Source: Chloroflexota bacterium
GTDB taxonomy: Bacteria > Chloroflexota > Anaerolineae > Aggregatilineales > Phototrophicaceae
Length of the DNA: 5,379 bases
Direction: 5' to 3'
Assembly: GCA_023430545.1 (NCBI GenBank)
Contig: JAEZAF010000058.1
Span: forward strand, 1 to 5,379
The notes under the pieces are model-generated. The model was not told the origin of the DNA and searched no databases. It saw nothing but the letters and a program-made list of their open reading frames with translations. Positions 1 to 5,379 of this stretch are shown piece after piece. Made by a program: the position numbers and the translations under genes. The stretch's first letter is position 1. Each line of letters begins with the position of its first letter.

Positions 1-60
1 GGTTAGTTTTGGATTTCATCCAGAATAAAAATCTGAATTTTAACCATTGAGCTTTCCATC
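1..60 (+). other. AT-rich upstream stretch, possible promoter region
   Basis: These bases are about 68% A+T (19 G/C in 60), clearly richer than the coding region, and lie just before the strongest Shine-Dalgarno sequence of the window. They contain short inverted repeats: TGGAT (10-14) with ATCCA (18-22), AAAAT (28-32) with ATTTT (37-41), and GGTTA (1-5) with TAACC (41-45). I find no convincing pair of -35 and -10 hexamers, and the window edge may cut off part of the promoter. The composition and position suggest transcription control, but that is inference. Confidence 0.3.
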
Positions 61-66
61 AGGAGG
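61..66 (+). promoter_or_regulatory. Strong Shine-Dalgarno site (AGGAGG) of the leader open frame
   Basis: A perfect AGGAGG lies 3 bases before ATG 70 and 9 bases before the in-frame ATG 76. The second spacing is the more usual, so translation would probably start at 76. It is the best ribosome binding site in the window and is followed by an open frame rather than by a recognisable protein. Confidence 0.5.
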
Positions 67-69
67 AAG

Positions 70-306
70 ATGCCCATGTACCACAACTCAGTTGATCTGA
101 GTGTGGGCTGGATACTCATCACTCAGGAAGATATGCCTCCACCTCAGGCAGGACAGTGTCTGCAGCAGACTGCATTTGCTTCATGCTGTCCTATGAGCCG
201 TGCAGTCGTTATTTTAAAACCACCCACAAGATCCTCATTTTTCAGCAGTATAAGTCCTGACATCGAACACCAGACAATTCAAAAGGCAACAGGTGATGTA
301 TCCTGA
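70..306 (+). CDS. Possible leader peptide or small hypothetical protein overlapping the cytochrome c gene
   Basis: This is an open frame of 78 codons (76 if ATG 76 is used) preceded by AGGAGG. I do not recognise the product. It has no clear membrane segment or signal peptide. It has three cysteines (C30 and the adjacent pair C39-C40, followed by Pro-Met) and a PPP run near residue 23. Its TGA (304-306) lies 11 bases inside the cytochrome c gene that starts at ATG 296, an arrangement that allows translational coupling. The composition is not typical of a folded protein and the frame may be fortuitous. The case for it rests on the ribosome binding site, the length without a stop and the overlap. 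A regulatory uORF sensing copper or translation state is possible, since Cys-containing leader ORFs with hairpins control some proteobacterial copper genes, but nothing here proves it. Confidence 0.3.
   Translation: MPMYHNSVDLSVGWILITQEDMPPPQAGQCLQQTAFASCCPMSRAVVILKPPTRSSFFSSISPDIEHQTIQKATGDVS
81..106 (+). repeat. Inverted repeat / RNA hairpin just after the leader start codons
   Basis: The left arm is CCACA (81-85) plus CTCAG (87-91), with A86 as a single bulge. It pairs perfectly with CTGAG (97-101) plus TGTGG (102-106). This gives a 10-bp stem with a 5-base loop, TTGAT. No T-run follows on either strand, so it is not an intrinsic terminator. It could be an RNA element acting on translation of the leader or the operon, or a DNA operator for a dimeric regulator. 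It begins only 3 bases after ATG 76. Confidence 0.5.
150..192 (+). repeat. Nested inverted repeats in the leader
   Basis: AGGACAG (150-156) is the exact reverse complement of CTGTCCT (186-192). Inside lies GTCTGC (158-163), A164, GCAGAC (165-170), a palindrome around one base. An overlapping alternative stem is TGCAG (161-165) with CTGCA (170-174). Together they could fold as an outer stem with an inner hairpin. A 7-bp stem at this distance is expected about once by chance in a leader of this size, so the support is modest. Confidence 0.25.
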
Positions 307-727
307 CCGGCGAGTTTTACTCTGGGCCGCGCTTGGAACACTTATTTTATGCATCCTGACTGGATTTGTTTTCGTTAAAAGTCAGGCCGAGCATACGCCA
401 TTTAATGCAGATACGCTTGCTCATCGTCAGTATGTGGATGGCGACTGGGAACAGGGGCGTAAGCTTTTGAGCAGCTATGGCTGTGGAGCCTGCCATTATA
501 TTCCGGGAATCGCGGTGGGGAACTCATACGCAGGGCCTCTGCTGACGAACTGGTCTCAACGCAGTTTTATTGCCGGAAATCTCCCCAACACGCCCGAAAA
601 TCTGATTAAGTGGATTGTTGACCCACAGGCTGTTGAGCCGGGGACTGCCATGCCAGTGCTTGGAGTCAGCGAAGAGGAGGCACGACATATGAGCGCATAT
701 CTTTATTCTCTTGGTCGATACCCCTAA
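296..727 (+). CDS. Membrane-anchored mono-heme cytochrome c of the oxidase operon
   Basis: The 143-residue protein probably carries electrons to the oxidase on the periplasmic face. A basic N-terminus (D-R-R) is followed by a hydrophobic helix at about residues 8-27, best read as an uncleaved anchor. The heme is bound at C63-G-A-C66-H67. The sixth ligand is probably M119 in the PGTAMP segment, and a C-terminal helix ends in SAYLYSL. The stretch N-T-P-E-N-L-I-K-W-I-x-D-P-Q is typical of small cytochromes c placed beside cox genes. ATG 296 lies 9 bases after AAAAGG (281-286). GTG 293 directly before it is a possible alternative that adds one residue. There is an in-frame stop at 251-253, so no longer protein is possible. 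C19 (L-I-L-C) sits inside the membrane helix and is a poor lipobox. The heme domain resembles the one fused to subunit II next door. The function is secure; the exact electron partner is inferred. Confidence 0.9.
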   Translation: MYPDRRVLLWAALGTLILCILTGFVFVKSQAEHTPFNADTLAHRQYVDGDWEQGRKLLSSYGCGACHYIPGIAVGNSYAGPLLTNWSQRSFIAGNLPNTPENLIKWIVDPQAVEPGTAMPVLGVSEEEARHMSAYLYSLGRYP

Positions 728-773
728 AGGATACATGAACGGAATTCTCGGTGTCCTTTTTCAACAGCATAGT

Positions 774-780
774 GAGGTGA
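774..780 (+). promoter_or_regulatory. Ribosome binding site favouring ATG 783 for subunit II
   Basis: GAGGTGA lies directly upstream of ATG 783, with 5 bases between GAGG and ATG. It supports this start over ATG 735, which has only AAAGG (726-730) overlapping the upstream stop, and over GTG 711, which lies inside the cytochrome c gene. Confidence 0.5.
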
Positions 781-782
781 CG

Positions 783-1754
783 ATGCCTTTTATCTTTGCA
801 AGCCCCTTTTTACAAAGCGACCCACCCTCAATCCTCGATCCGCGCGGCCCTGCGGCTGAAAATATTGCAGAGCTCTGGTGGATCATGTTTGCACTTGGGA
901 CAGCTATTTTTCTGCTGGTAACGGGATTGATGTTTTTCGGGATACTTGGCCGTCATGGTGATCAGGTTGATGATCAACAGGGGCAGCGCTGGATTGTTAT
1001 CGGTGGGATCGTCATGCCGAGTGTGGTGCTGGTGATTGTCTTTGGCTTCACGATACGAAGCTCATTATTAACTGCCAACGAAGCGGATAACACATCCTTC
1101 GCAATTGAGGTTATTGGAAGGCGCTGGTGGTGGGAAGTGAATTATCCTGATCACGGCGTAATCACAGCCAATGAAATCCATATCCCACGGGGTGTGTCAG
1201 TAGAACTGAACTTAAAAAGTGGAGATGTGATCCACAGCTTCTGGGTGCCGCAGTTGAACGGAAAGATGGACCTTATACCAGGACGCGAGAACACACTGAT
1301 TATTCAGGCCGATGAAACGGGCATCTATCGCGGAGAGTGTGCGGAATTCTGCGGCCTTCAACATGCCCGGATGCAGTTCATGATGATCGTTCAGGAAACC
1401 GAGGATTTCGAACAGTGGATTGCGGACCAGCTTCAACCTGCAACGGAGGCTGATGGTCCACTTATACAGACGGGACAGGAAGTCTTCATCACTGCCGGAT
1501 GTGTGTACTGTCACACCGTTCGGGGATTAGACAGCGGAGACGTCGACCGAAGTGATGTTGATCTAGGGCCGGATCTCACGCATCTTGCCAGCCGCAGTAC
1601 GATCGCCGCTGGTATTCTGGAAAATAATCGTGGCAATCTTGGCGGATGGATTGCGGACCCCCATGGCATAAAACCCGGCGTCCTGATGCCCGCGACGCAG
1701 CTTTCGGGTGAAGATTTACAGGCATTACTGGCTTATCTCGAAACGCTTCAGTAG
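783..1754 (+). CDS. coxB: Cytochrome c oxidase subunit II with fused C-terminal cytochrome c domain
   Basis: The 323-residue protein takes electrons from cytochrome c and passes them through CuA to heme a of subunit I. The N-terminal S-I-L-D-P-R-G-P-A-A-E segment is typical of the family. Two membrane helices follow (about 31-55 and 70-92), then the periplasmic cupredoxin domain (about 105-205) with all CuA ligands: H151, C186, E188, C190, H194 and M197. W115-W117 belong to the aromatic patch where electrons enter. A cytochrome c domain (about 225-323) has C240-V-Y-C243-H244 and probable ligand M302, which makes this a caa3-type subunit II. The next gene starts after 9 bases. Start choice: ATG 783 has GAGGTGA. 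ATG 735 would add 16 residues and leave only 7 bases after the upstream gene, so it remains possible. No lipobox cysteine or classical signal peptide is visible with either start. The symbols ctaC and coxM are also used for such genes. Confidence 0.95.
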   Translation: MPFIFASPFLQSDPPSILDPRGPAAENIAELWWIMFALGTAIFLLVTGLMFFGILGRHGDQVDDQQGQRWIVIGGIVMPSVVLVIVFGFTIRSSLLTANEADNTSFAIEVIGRRWWWEVNYPDHGVITANEIHIPRGVSVELNLKSGDVIHSFWVPQLNGKMDLIPGRENTLIIQADETGIYRGECAEFCGLQHARMQFMMIVQETEDFEQWIADQLQPATEADGPLIQTGQEVFITAGCVYCHTVRGLDSGDVDRSDVDLGPDLTHLASRSTIAAGILENNRGNLGGWIADPHGIKPGVLMPATQLSGEDLQALLAYLETLQ

Positions 1755-1758
1755 GAGA
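1753..1758 (+). promoter_or_regulatory. Ribosome binding site for the GTG start of the subunit I-III gene
   Basis: AGGAGA overlaps the TAG stop of subunit II (1752-1754) and lies 5 bases before GTG 1764. It decides the start, because no ATG occurs nearby in this frame. The overlap of stop and binding site suggests translational coupling of subunit II to subunit I-III. Confidence 0.7.
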
Positions 1759-1763
1759 ATTCT

Positions 1764-4310
1764 GTGGCGACAGCAATCTCGACTCAAACCCAGGACCACG
1801 AAGAGCTTCAGGATCATGAAGCGCATCAGGGTCATGACTTACTATACAGGATCTGGCAGCCCCCGCCGGGTATTCTCGGTTTTTTTACAGCCGTCAATCA
1901 TCGCACGGTGGGTACTCGCTATATCATCACCGGGTTGATCTTTTTTCTGCTGGCGGGGATTGCCGCACTGCTGATGCGCATTCAACTTCTTTTTCCTGAA
2001 AATACCTTCTTGAATGCCGATCTCTATAACCAGCTTTTTACCATGCACGGTACGACGATGATGTTTCTGTTCGCTGTGCCGATTATGGAGGGCGTGGGGA
2101 TTTATCTTGTGCCACTGATGATTGGCGCACGGGATATGGCGTTCCCCCGTCTCAATGCCTTCGGCTACTTTATCTTTCTGATCTCCGGCGTGGTGTTATG
2201 GATCAGCCTGTTGTTCGGCTCTGCGCCGGACGGGGGATGGTTTGCCTATGCCCCGCTTACAGGGCCACGCTATTCACCTGGTATCGGGATCGATTTTTAT
2301 GCGACCCTGATGACCTTTCTGGAACTGGCAGCGCTGGTTGCAGCAGTAGAACTGATCGTGACCATCCTGAAGCTCCGTGCACCGGGGATGTCCTTCAATC
2401 GCATCCCATTATTTGTGTGGGCGATTCTGGTGATGGCATTCATGATCGTGTTCGCCATGCCCTCACTGATTACCGCAAGCGCGGAACTGGCGCTGGATCG
2501 CACTTTAGGGACGCAGTTTTTTAACCCTGAAAATGGCGGCGACCCGCTGCTGTGGCAGCATCTGTTTTGGTTCTTCGGTCATCCTGAGGTCTACATCATC
2601 TTTGTACCGGCGCTGGGGATCATCTCGTCTGTGCTGCCAACTTTTTCCCGCAGGCCGATGGTCGGCTATTTTTACCTTGTGCTGTCCTTTGTCGCGATCG
2701 GCGTCGTCAGCTTTGGTCTGTGGGTACATCACATGTTTACCACCGGCCTGCCGATTCTGGGGCTGAGCTTTTTTACCATCGCCAGCATGATGATCGCGAT
2801 TCCAAGTGGTATTCAGATTTTTTCCTCACTGGCCACGCTGCGGTTTGGCAGGCCGGTTTTCAAAACGCCAATGTTGTATGCGCTGGGCTTTGTCATCAAC
2901 TTCGTGATCGGCGGCATCACCGGTGTGATGGTTGCGGCGGTCCCGTTCAACACACAGGTGCATGATACCTATTTCGTCGTAGCGCATTTCCATTATGTGC
3001 TGATCGGTGGCGCGGTATTCCCATTATTTGCCGGGCTTTATTACTGGTTCCCCAAAGTCACGGGAAAGATGCTGAGTGAAGGACTAGGACGGATTGGCTT
3101 CTGGCTGATTTTCATCGGCTTTAATGTCGCCTTCTTCACCATGCATTTCAGCGGTTTTGCCGGGATGCCGCGCCGTGTCTATACCTATCTGGCCGATCTG
3201 GGTTGGGAAGGTTTCAACATTATCTCAACTATTGGGGCCTTTGTGATGGCGTTCGGGGTGCTGGTGGTGCTGTTCGATCTTGTGCAGGGCCTGCTTCAGG
3301 GAAGGCCAGCCGGTGACAATCCATGGAATGCCGGCACACTGGAATGGGCGACAAGCTCTCCGCCACAGCCTTACAATTTTGAGGAAATCCCGATTGTTCA
3401 CAGTCGCTATCCGCTGTGGGATGCAGAAGAGGGTCAGCTTGAGGTTTACGACTTCAAGGTACATCACGAGCGACGGGAAACACTTGGCACCACGGTACTG
3501 GATGGCAAACCTGAACAGCGGATACCACTGCCGAGTCCGACAATCATCCCGTTTCTGACTGCGGTTGCCACGGCCTTCACCTTTATTGCGCTGATGCTCA
3601 ACATTGTTCTCGTCCCCATTGGCGGAATTTTCATCGCGCTGGGAATTGTCACATGGCACTGGCCGAGAGGCAGGTTGCGTGATCATGAGTATGCCAAGGA
3701 AGGGCCGGATGGTGCACTGCCAACCAGTACCATTATCACCAGCCGGGGTGGGCGTCCGCCTTACTGGTGGGGTATGCTGATGCTGATCGTGATCGAAGCG
3801 GTGGTGTTTGGTTCGCTGATTGCATCCTACTTTTACCTGAAGGCGGGGAATGCCGAATGGCCGCCGGTTCTGATCGGCAAACCGGACCTGCTTCTGCCCA
3901 CGATTAACACGTTTGTCCTGCTGGCAAGCAGTGTACCCATCTATCTGGCCGACCGGGGGATTCGTAAAGGAGATCAGCGCCGGTTGAAACTTGGACTGAT
4001 CGGTAGTTTTATCCTCGGTGCGCTGTTTGTGGTGATTAAGTTCATCGAGTATGGCAGTGTCGGCTATGAATACGGCTGGACGCGTAACGCCTATACCTCC
4101 ATGATCTGGATGATCATCCTTTATCACACCGTGCATGTGATCACGCTGCTGATCAAGACGCTGGTCGTCGGGACATGGGCTTTTCAGGGGCAGTTCACCG
4201 AAGAGCGCAATGCTGCGGTTCAGGTAAACGGCATGTACTGGCACTTTGTGGTGCTGGTGTGGCTCCCACTTTATGCAACGATCTATTTATCACCGTATCT
4301 GCTGGGCTGA
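1764..4310 (+). CDS. Cytochrome c oxidase fused subunits I and III (aa3-type catalytic core)
   Basis: The 848-residue membrane protein reduces O2 to water at heme a3-CuB and pumps protons. The subunit I part (about 40-510) has 12 predicted helices. Heme a ligands are H95 and H410, the heme a3 ligand is H408, and CuB ligands are H273, H322 and H323. Y277 is the residue cross-linked to H273. H400-D401 match the Mg site. The A1-type E275 (H-P-E-V-Y), D124 and N131 mark an intact D-channel. S288 of the K-channel is kept, but its usual lysine is Q351 (I-P-S-G-I-Q). A soluble linker (about 511-590) and two extra helices (592-632) lead to the subunit III part (about 663-848) with five helices and the conserved E678. 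The usual Asp after W-H-F-V is V830. The N-terminus carries a 6-residue repeat with four histidines. The start is GTG with a good binding site. Such fusions are known in coxN-type and caa3 oxidases, so this is not a frameshift or assembly error. Confidence 0.96.
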   Translation: MATAISTQTQDHEELQDHEAHQGHDLLYRIWQPPPGILGFFTAVNHRTVGTRYIITGLIFFLLAGIAALLMRIQLLFPENTFLNADLYNQLFTMHGTTMMFLFAVPIMEGVGIYLVPLMIGARDMAFPRLNAFGYFIFLISGVVLWISLLFGSAPDGGWFAYAPLTGPRYSPGIGIDFYATLMTFLELAALVAAVELIVTILKLRAPGMSFNRIPLFVWAILVMAFMIVFAMPSLITASAELALDRTLGTQFFNPENGGDPLLWQHLFWFFGHPEVYIIFVPALGIISSVLPTFSRRPMVGYFYLVLSFVAIGVVSFGLWVHHMFTTGLPILGLSFFTIASMMIAIPSGIQIFSSLATLRFGRPVFKTPMLYALGFVINFVIGGITGVMVAAVPFNTQVHDTYFVVAHFHYVLIGGAVFPLFAGLYYWFPKVTGKMLSEGLGRIGFWLIFIGFNVAFFTMHFSGFAGMPRRVYTYLADLGWEGFNIISTIGAFVMAFGVLVVLFDLVQGLLQGRPAGDNPWNAGTLEWATSSPPQPYNFEEIPIVHSRYPLWDAEEGQLEVYDFKVHHERRETLGTTVLDGKPEQRIPLPSPTIIPFLTAVATAFTFIALMLNIVLVPIGGIFIALGIVTWHWPRGRLRDHEYAKEGPDGALPTSTIITSRGGRPPYWWGMLMLIVIEAVVFGSLIASYFYLKAGNAEWPPVLIGKPDLLLPTINTFVLLASSVPIYLADRGIRKGDQRRLKLGLIGSFILGALFVVIKFIEYGSVGYEYGWTRNAYTSMIWMIILYHTVHVITLLIKTLVVGTWAFQGQFTEERNAAVQVNGMYWHFVVLVWLPLYATIYLSPYLLG
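1791..1844 (+). repeat. Three imperfect 18-base tandem repeats encoding a His-containing N-terminal extension
   Basis: The three units, at 1791-1808, 1809-1826 and 1827-1844, each begin CAGG(A/G)(C/T)CA(C/T)GA. They encode QDHEEL, QDHEAH and QGHDLL, residues 10-27 of the subunit I-III protein. The third unit diverges after its first half. Four histidines (12, 18, 21, 24) and several acidic residues fall in this stretch before the first membrane helix, on the side expected to be cytoplasmic. Metal binding is possible but is inference. Confidence 0.6.
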
Positions 4311-4320
4311 GGAACAGGTT

Positions 4321-4722
4321 ATGGAACGTACATTGCCAAGTGATGACCGCGCCCCAACCGGTGTGAAAAGCTGGCAGTTATGGTTCAGTCTGGTCGCTGG
4401 AACGGTTGTCTGGGTGATTCATCTGATGATCGTTTACCCACTGACGTCATTGACCTGTGAATGGGGCTGGTTTCCGTTTACTGTTGGCCCGCTGACTGGC
4501 TTACAGGTGGTGCAGATCGTCGTCACAGTGATTTCCGGGCTGATTACGGTGGTCGCGGGGGTATTCGCATACCGCAATCGACAGCGCCTGATGAACGATG
4601 AGAGCTTAGAGGTCAACCGCCACCGGTTTATGAGTGAACTTGGGTTTGCGCTCAATGTCATTTTCACTGCCCTTATCGTAATCTCACTGGTGCCGATTCT
4701 CGTGCTTCCGCAGTGCGGATAA
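4321..4722 (+). CDS. Small membrane protein of the oxidase operon, function unknown
   Basis: The 133-residue protein has three predicted membrane helices (about 20-40, 62-84 and 106-128). A basic and polar loop between the second and third (about 85-105) includes R-N-R-Q-R. I do not recognise a named family. The pattern S-W-x-L-W-F near the start, H34 in the first helix, C46 just after it and a C-terminal Pro-x-Cys-Gly resembles small uncharacterised proteins that often sit between cox structural genes and ctaG. The position, 10 bases after subunit I-III and 11 before CtaG, suggests a small oxidase subunit or an assembly helper; this is inference. It has no heme-binding CxxCH. Start: ATG 4321 is preceded by AGG (4310-4312) overlapping the upstream TGA. 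A longer frame from ATG 4246 would run through the end of the upstream gene and is unlikely. Confidence 0.8.
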   Translation: MERTLPSDDRAPTGVKSWQLWFSLVAGTVVWVIHLMIVYPLTSLTCEWGWFPFTVGPLTGLQVVQIVVTVISGLITVVAGVFAYRNRQRLMNDESLEVNRHRFMSELGFALNVIFTALIVISLVPILVLPQCG

Positions 4723-4733
4723 CGGCGGCTGCC

Positions 4734-5379
4734 ATGACAGAGTTCTGGAGCGTGTGGAACTGGAATCCACTGATCGGTGGAGCACTCGCATTCTGGTGCT
4801 GGCGCTATATGGACGGTGTCTGGCGCTTGTGGCGAAAGGCTGGCACGGGACGCGGGGTTCAGCGTGGGCAGGTTACCTGTTTTCTGAGTGGGCTGGCTGT
4901 GCTATTTGCAGCGCTGATTTCACCGATAGATATCTATGGTGAGACGTTGCTTTCTGTACATATGATTCAACACCTGCTGCTGACGCTGATCGCACCGCCG
5001 CTCCTTGTGCATGGACTGCCACCACTGGCACTGATCTGTATGGTGCCAATGCGCTGGCGTCGATCTGTGGGGCATTGGTGGCAGCGCCGCCGTATGCTGA
5101 ATCAGATCTGGCATGGGTTAAATCATCCGCTGGTTGCATGGACGGCATTTGCCCTGGCGTTGTGGCTCTGGCATCTGCCGGGGCCTTATGAGGCTGCGGT
5201 CAACGATCCTTTCATCCATATGCTGGAACACACCTCATTTTTCGGCACTGCCATGCTGTTCTGGTGGAGTATCCGCAGCCGCGGTGCAATTGGGGTCATG
5301 TCCCTGTTCACGACGGCGGTTCATAGCAGCATTCTGGGCGCACTGATGACCTTTTCCAATCGGACCTGGTACACGGTTT
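4734..5379 (+). CDS. ctaG: Cytochrome c oxidase assembly factor CtaG, caa3 type (partial, right end cut)
   Basis: The frame is open from ATG 4734 to the window edge: 215 complete codons and no stop, against a usual family length somewhat under 300. It belongs to the multi-helix caa3_CtaG family, which is thought to help insert copper into oxidases and is distinct from the Cox11 family, also called CtaG in alphaproteobacteria. Visible family features are an N-terminal W-N-W-N-P-L before the first helix, I-S-P-I-D-I-Y (63-69), H76-M-I-Q-H80 followed by L-I-A-P-P-L-L, W-L-W-H147-L-P with P-Y-E-A-A, and H162-M-L-E-H166 before a helix ending L-F-W-W. H197 follows in a further helix. The repeated His-x-x-x-His pairs are good copper-ligand candidates. 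It starts 11 bases after the small membrane protein. The binding site is weak (GGCGG at 4724-4728), so translation may depend on coupling to the upstream gene. Confidence 0.92.
   Translation, partial: MTEFWSVWNWNPLIGGALAFWCWRYMDGVWRLWRKAGTGRGVQRGQVTCFLSGLAVLFAALISPIDIYGETLLSVHMIQHLLLTLIAPPLLVHGLPPLALICMVPMRWRRSVGHWWQRRRMLNQIWHGLNHPLVAWTAFALALWLWHLPGPYEAAVNDPFIHMLEHTSFFGTAMLFWWSIRSRGAIGVMSLFTTAVHSSILGALMTFSNRTWYTV

Noticed and set aside
92..96. TTGAT as half of an FNR/ANR-type oxygen regulator site
   Set aside because: The second half ATCAA is missing at the required spacing; TTGAT is just the loop of the hairpin.
249..254. TATAAG as a -10 promoter box before cytochrome c
   Set aside because: No -35-like hexamer is found 16-18 bases upstream, where the sequence reads about CACAAG.
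711..782. GTG 711 as the start of subunit II
   Set aside because: It lies inside the cytochrome c gene and lacks a good binding site; ATG 783 or 735 is better placed.
3225..4244. Long minus-strand open frame (339 codons)
   Set aside because: It lies wholly antisense to the subunit I-III gene, whose ligands and helices are unmistakable. The translation is a His/Gln/Arg-rich string without domains, as expected from a shadow of biased codon use.
1764..4310. Subunit I-III fusion as a frameshift or assembly artefact
   Set aside because: The frame is continuous through a normal linker and two extra helices, and such fusions are established in this oxidase type.
4246..4320. Upstream extension of the small membrane protein from ATG 4246
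   Set aside because: It would overlap the conserved end of subunit III, and ATG 4321 has its own binding site just after the TGA.
4754..4942. Short plus-strand frame inside the CtaG region
   Set aside because: It is another frame of ctaG, whose own frame is open from 4734 to the edge with family motifs throughout.

Overview
The window holds one left-to-right operon for an aa3-type (caa3-like) terminal cytochrome c oxidase. The gene order is a membrane-anchored cytochrome c, subunit II with a C-terminal cytochrome c domain, a subunit I-III fusion, a small unrecognised membrane protein, and a caa3-type CtaG assembly factor cut by the right edge. No gene is supported on the minus strand, and I see no RNA gene, mobile element or CRISPR array.

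This order, with an accessory cytochrome c first, subunits I and III fused and CtaG last, resembles the second (coxMNOP-like) oxidase clusters of proteobacteria, especially alphaproteobacteria. I cannot name the genus. The coding part has moderate G+C with many CTG leucine codons. That would suit a moderate-GC alphaproteobacterium, or a transferred copy in another proteobacterium.

Layout: bases 1-295 are a leader. It has an AT-rich first 60 bases, the best Shine-Dalgarno sequence of the window (61-66), an open frame of 78 codons that overlaps the next gene, and a strong hairpin at 81-106. Cytochrome c follows at 296-727, subunit II at 783-1754, the subunit I-III fusion at 1764-4310, the small membrane protein at 4321-4722, and CtaG from 4734 to beyond the edge. 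From subunit II onward the genes are 9-11 bases apart, so they are very probably co-transcribed and perhaps translationally coupled.

How the parts work together (known for the families): electrons pass from membrane-bound or fused cytochrome c to CuA in subunit II, then to heme a and the heme a3-CuB centre in subunit I. There O2 is reduced to water and protons are pumped. CtaG is thought to help deliver copper. All CuA, heme and CuB ligands can be seen, so the enzyme looks functional. Points worth a second look are a Gln at the usual K-channel lysine, a His-containing 6-residue tandem repeat at the N-terminus of the fusion, the leader open frame with its hairpin, and the small membrane protein.
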